Of a DNA stretch of 64,000 bases, positions 61,289 through 64,000 are shown piece by piece; the stretch's first letter is position 1, and each line of letters starts with the position of its first letter. The translations under genes and the position numbers were made by a program. The stretch comes from Ovoidimarina sediminis. GTDB lineage: Bacteria > Pseudomonadota > Alphaproteobacteria > Rhodobacterales > Rhodobacteraceae. The stretch lies in assembly GCF_032586175.1 (NCBI RefSeq), contig NZ_JAWHTE010000002.1:186001-250000 (forward strand), given 5' to 3'. The notes beneath the pieces were generated by a model. The model ran no database searches, was not told the origin of the DNA, and saw only the letters and a program-made list of their open reading frames with translations.

Positions 61289-62062
61289 TCAGGCCGCGGC
61301 CTGTTCGGGTTCCTTCGCGCCGGTCATGAAGGCCACCGCATCCGACATCGAGTAGTCGCCGGGTTTGATCACGGTCAGCCGACGACCGAGCCGGTGGATG
61401 TGAATCCGGTCCGCCACCTCGAAGACATGCGGCATGTTGTGGCTGATCAGGATGATCGGAATGCCGCGCGATCTTACATCGAGGATCAGCTCCAGCACCT
61501 TGCGGCTTTCCTTCACGCCGAGCGCGGCGGTTGGTTCGTCGAGGATGATGACTTTCGATCCGAAGGCGGCGGCGCGTGCCACGGCAACACCCTGGCGCTG
61601 GCCACCCGAGAGCGTTTCGACCGCCTGGTTGATGTTCTGGATCGTCATCAGCCCCAGTTCCGACAGCTTGTCGCGGGCGAATTTCTCCATCGCCGAACGA
61701 TCGAGCTTGCGGAACCACGTGCCCATGATTCCGGGTTTCCGGATCTCGCGGCCCATGAACATGTTGTCGGCGATCGACAGGGCGGGCGACATCGCAAGCG
61801 TCTGGTACACGGTTTCGATCCCTGCTTCCCGCGCGGCGATGGGCGTGGGGAAGTGCACCTTCTTTCCTTCGAGGAACACTTCGCCCTCGTCGGGCACCAC
61901 CGCCCCCGAAATCGCCTTGATCAGGGTCGATTTCCCGGCGCCATTGTCGCCGATCACCGCCAGGATTTCCCCCGGCATCAGATCGAAATCGCAATGGTCG
62001 AGTGCGGTGACCTTGCCGTACCGCTTCACGAGGTTGCGGCCCTTGAGAATGGGTTCCGTCAT
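61289..62062 (-). CDS. frcA: Sugar ABC transporter ATP-binding protein FrcA
   Basis: 257-residue single ABC domain, unlike the doubled ATPases of most ribose/xylose systems and like Sinorhizobium FrcA. Walker A is GDNGAGKST (about 39-47), the signature is LSGGQRQGVAVARAAA, Walker B is VIILDEPTAALG and the H-loop is LISHNMPH. It powers fructose-type sugar uptake. ATG 62062 overlaps the frcC stop (ATGA). Confidence 0.87.
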   Translation of the reverse strand: MTEPILKGRNLVKRYGKVTALDHCDFDLMPGEILAVIGDNGAGKSTLIKAISGAVVPDEGEVFLEGKKVHFPTPIAAREAGIETVYQTLAMSPALSIADNMFMGREIRKPGIMGTWFRKLDRSAMEKFARDKLSELGLMTIQNINQAVETLSGGQRQGVAVARAAAFGSKVIILDEPTAALGVKESRKVLELILDVRSRGIPIILISHNMPHVFEVADRIHIHRLGRRLTVIKPGDYSMSDAVAFMTGAKEPEQAAA

Positions 62063-63132
62063 GCCGACACCTTTCTGATCCACTGGTCGACCGCGACAGC
62101 GGCGATGATGAGAATACCGATGAGCAGGAACGTCCACTGCGCATCAGCGCCGAGAAGCCGGAGGCCCAGCGTGAACACACCAACGATCAGCGCCCCGAAG
62201 AGCGACCCGAGGATCGAGCCCCGGCCGCCGAAGAGCGAGATGCCCCCGATCACCACGGCGGTGATGCTTTCGATATTGGCAAGCTGGCCGGAGGTGGGCG
62301 AGACCGAGCCGATCCGCCCGATCAGGGCCCAGCCCGCGAAGGCGCAGATCAGCCCCGACAGCATGTAGACCGACATCAGCGTCTTGTGGACGTTGACGCC
62401 CGACAGCTCTGCCGCCTCGGGATCATCCCCGACGGCATAGACATGCCGCCCCCAGGCCGTGTGTTTGAGCGCATAGGCCAGCCCGAACATCAGAAGAAGC
62501 ATGAAGACGACGCCGACGGTGAACCGCGCGGCCCCTATTTCGAACGTGTATCCGAAGAGTTGCAGAAGCGGTGCCTCGGCCTCGATCTCCTGCGAGCGGA
62601 TCGTTTCGTTCGCGGAATAGAGGAAGTTCGTGGCCAGCACGATCTGCCACATGCCCAGCGTCACGATGAAGGGCGGCAGCTTGACGCGGCTGACGAGCCA
62701 GCCGTTCAGCGCACCGATCGCGGTGCCCACGGCGAGGCCGCAGATGATGGCGATCGACGGCGGCAGCCCGTAGCGGAAGGTGAATTGCCCCATCACCACC
62801 GACGACATCACCATGATCGCGCCCACCGACAGGTCGATTCCCGCTGTCAGGATGACGAGGCTTTGCGCGGCCGCGACGATGCCGACGATCTGCACCTGTT
62901 GCAGGATCAGGGTCAGCGCGAAGGGGGAAAAGAACTTCGACCCCAGAAGCACGCCGAACAGGATGATGGCCACGATCAGAACGATCAGCGGCACGAAGGA
63001 GGGGTTGACGTGCAGGATATGCTGAATGGCGGCAACCGCGCCCTTCCGGTGCGGGGCGAAGCTCGCAACATCGGTGGACGCGCCGGATGACGCGCTTTCG
63101 TAGTCATCCCTGTCAGTGCTTTGCATGGACAT
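62059..63132 (-). CDS. frcC: Sugar ABC transporter permease FrcC
   Basis: 357-residue BPD_transp_2-type permease with about nine to ten membrane helices, the conserved AGIDLSVGAIMVMSS, and the EAA-like loop ... GDDPEAAELSGVNVHKT that contacts the ATPase. It follows frcB and precedes frcA on the same strand. The fructose assignment follows the whole frcBCA set. Confidence 0.86.
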   Translation of the reverse strand: MSMQSTDRDDYESASSGASTDVASFAPHRKGAVAAIQHILHVNPSFVPLIVLIVAIILFGVLLGSKFFSPFALTLILQQVQIVGIVAAAQSLVILTAGIDLSVGAIMVMSSVVMGQFTFRYGLPPSIAIICGLAVGTAIGALNGWLVSRVKLPPFIVTLGMWQIVLATNFLYSANETIRSQEIEAEAPLLQLFGYTFEIGAARFTVGVVFMLLLMFGLAYALKHTAWGRHVYAVGDDPEAAELSGVNVHKTLMSVYMLSGLICAFAGWALIGRIGSVSPTSGQLANIESITAVVIGGISLFGGRGSILGSLFGALIVGVFTLGLRLLGADAQWTFLLIGILIIAAVAVDQWIRKVSA

Positions 63133-63226
63133 GACAGCCCCTCCCTCCCCAGTGGACGCGCGGATAGTCTATATGGAACAGAATGTTGGCACATCCCGGC
63201 GCGAAAGTCCCGGGTGTAATATGGTG

Positions 63227-63250
63227 GCGGAGGGCGCGCACGCCCTCCGC
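63227..63250 (-). promoter_or_regulatory. Intercistronic hairpin between frcB and frcC
   Basis: GCGGAGGGCG (63227-63236) and CGCCCTCCGC (63241-63250) form a 10-bp perfect stem with a 4-nt loop, with no T-run on either strand. Placed after the binding-protein gene, it could protect the frcB mRNA 3' end and raise its level over the permease and ATPase, a known layout in ABC operons. This role is inferred. Confidence 0.5.
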
Positions 63251-63263
63251 GCTCAACCGGGGA

Positions 63264-64000
63264 TCAGCCCCAGCAGAGGTCTTTGCCTTCGGCGACCGAG
63301 ATGGACTCGACGCCGTCAACCGCTTCATCGGTGACCAGCGCAACGCCGGTATCGAAGAAATCCTTGCCCGGGGTCGGCTCGGGCTTCACGCCCTCGTCGG
63401 CCCACTTCTTGATCGCTTCGATGCCGAGCGAGGCCATGAGCAGCGGATACTGCTGCGAGGTGGCGCCGATCACGCCTTCGGCCACGTTGTCGACACCGGG
63501 GCAGCCGCCATCGACCGAGACGATCAGAACGTCGTTCTCACGGCCCACGGCCTTCAGTGCCTCGTAGGCGCCTGCAGCGGCGGGTTCGTTGATCGTGTGG
63601 ACGACGTTGATCGTGGGATCGACCGCAAGCAGGTTTTCCATCGCGCGGCGGCCGCCTTCTTCGTTGCCGTCCGTCACGTCGGAGCCGACGATGCGCGGAT
63701 CTTCCTCGTCCCCGATCACGTTAGGGTCGGCGAGGTCAATGCCGAAGCCGTCAAGGAAGCCCTGGTTGCGGAGCACGTCCACGGTGGGCTGGCTGACGTT
63801 CAGGTCGAGCGTCGCGATCTTCGCGCTCTCGGCGGCGTCGCCCAGCTTGGCCCGCGCCCACTCACCAATCAGCTTGCCGGCGAGGTAGTTGTCGGTGGCG
63901 AAGGTCGCGTCGGCCGCGTCGATCGGCTCAAGCGGCGTATCGAGGGCGATCACGAGAAGCCCCGCGTCCCGCGCCTGCTGAACGGCGGGCACGATCGACG
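63264..64000 (-). CDS. frcB: Fructose-type periplasmic sugar-binding protein FrcB (5' part outside window)
   Basis: At least 245 residues of the C-terminal part of a Peripla_BP_4 sugar-binding protein. The frame is open to the window edge (SIVPAVQQARDAG...), so the signal peptide and start lie beyond 64000. Recognisable motifs: ALDTPLEP, TIN(E)PAAAGAYEAL and DGGCPGVDNVAEGVIGATSQQYPLLMASLG, closely matching FrcB. First gene of the frcBCA operon. Confidence 0.85.
   Translation of the reverse strand, partial: SIVPAVQQARDAGLLVIALDTPLEPIDAADATFATDNYLAGKLIGEWARAKLGDAAESAKIATLDLNVSQPTVDVLRNQGFLDGFGIDLADPNVIGDEEDPRIVGSDVTDGNEEGGRRAMENLLAVDPTINVVHTINEPAAAGAYEALKAVGRENDVLIVSVDGGCPGVDNVAEGVIGATSQQYPLLMASLGIEAIKKWADEGVKPEPTPGKDFFDTGVALVTDEAVDGVESISVAEGKDLCWG

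Overview
The window is a high-GC chromosomal segment of an alphaproteobacterium, almost certainly a member of the Rhodobacteraceae/Paracoccaceae. Support comes from the RegB/SenC/RegA redox cluster, a DivL-like PAS protein without a kinase domain, the tsaE-amgK-murU-addB-addA string, a CcrM (GANTC) methylase, and the gene order secB-dnaQ-coaE-aroE-maf | hemJ-rho-mnmE-mnmG-rsmG-parA-parB, which in alphaproteobacteria flanks the replication origin. No tRNA, rRNA, insertion sequence, prophage or CRISPR array is visible. Genes are tightly packed with many 4-nt start/stop overlaps.

Layout. (1) 1-5.6 kb: a divergent leftward gene edge, an HD-domain hydrolase, a small lipoprotein, regA, senC and divergent regB, then the DivL-like protein with a perfect CtrA-type box. 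(2) 5.6-14.5 kb: tsaE, amgK, murU (cell-wall sugar recycling), addB and addA (double-strand break processing), thioredoxin and a terminator. (3) 14.6-21.2 kb: the hslVU protease, an MFS transporter, leftward smr-mltA-tim44-like genes, rightward fxsA and secB. (4) 21.2-31.6 kb: the probable oriC at about 23.9-24.24 kb, with DnaA-box-like sequences and AT-rich tracts. Leftward maf-aroE-coaE-dnaQ lie on one side. Rightward hemJ, rho, mnmE, mnmG, rsmG, parA and parB lie on the other, with two perfect parS sites inside mnmG and rsmG. (5) 31.6-37.8 kb: hemW, rdgB and rph leftward, hrcA-grpE rightward, an IalB-like secreted protein and rlmN.

(6) 37.8-43.3 kb: a small accessory island with an orphan BrnA-like ribbon-helix-helix protein behind three TGTATATAC repeats spaced exactly 19 bp apart, a GlsB/YeaQ membrane protein, a LOG-family protein, dapD, two uncharacterised genes, dapE and a DUF2064 protein. 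(7) 43.3-54.5 kb: RNase R, an MltB-type lytic transglycosylase, an orphan and C-terminally short error-prone polymerase DnaE2 with a LexA-like box, then a leftward gpmI-envC-ctpA-rppH run. (8) 54.5-61.3 kb: a GGDEF-EAL receptor, a periplasmic binding protein, ccrM with a GANTC cluster at its promoter, rnhB and three small envelope genes, one being a membrane-anchored winged-helix protein. (9) 61.3-64 kb: a fructose-type ABC transporter (frcA, frcC, and frcB cut by the window end).

Taken together the window carries much of the origin-proximal cell-cycle machinery: oriC, parS/ParAB, CcrM with its methylation sites, and a DivL-type regulator with a CtrA site. The candidates most worth follow-up are the orphan BrnA-like gene with its phased operator array, the oriC/parS region, the unusual DnaE2, and the inverted-repeat array at 60235-60300.
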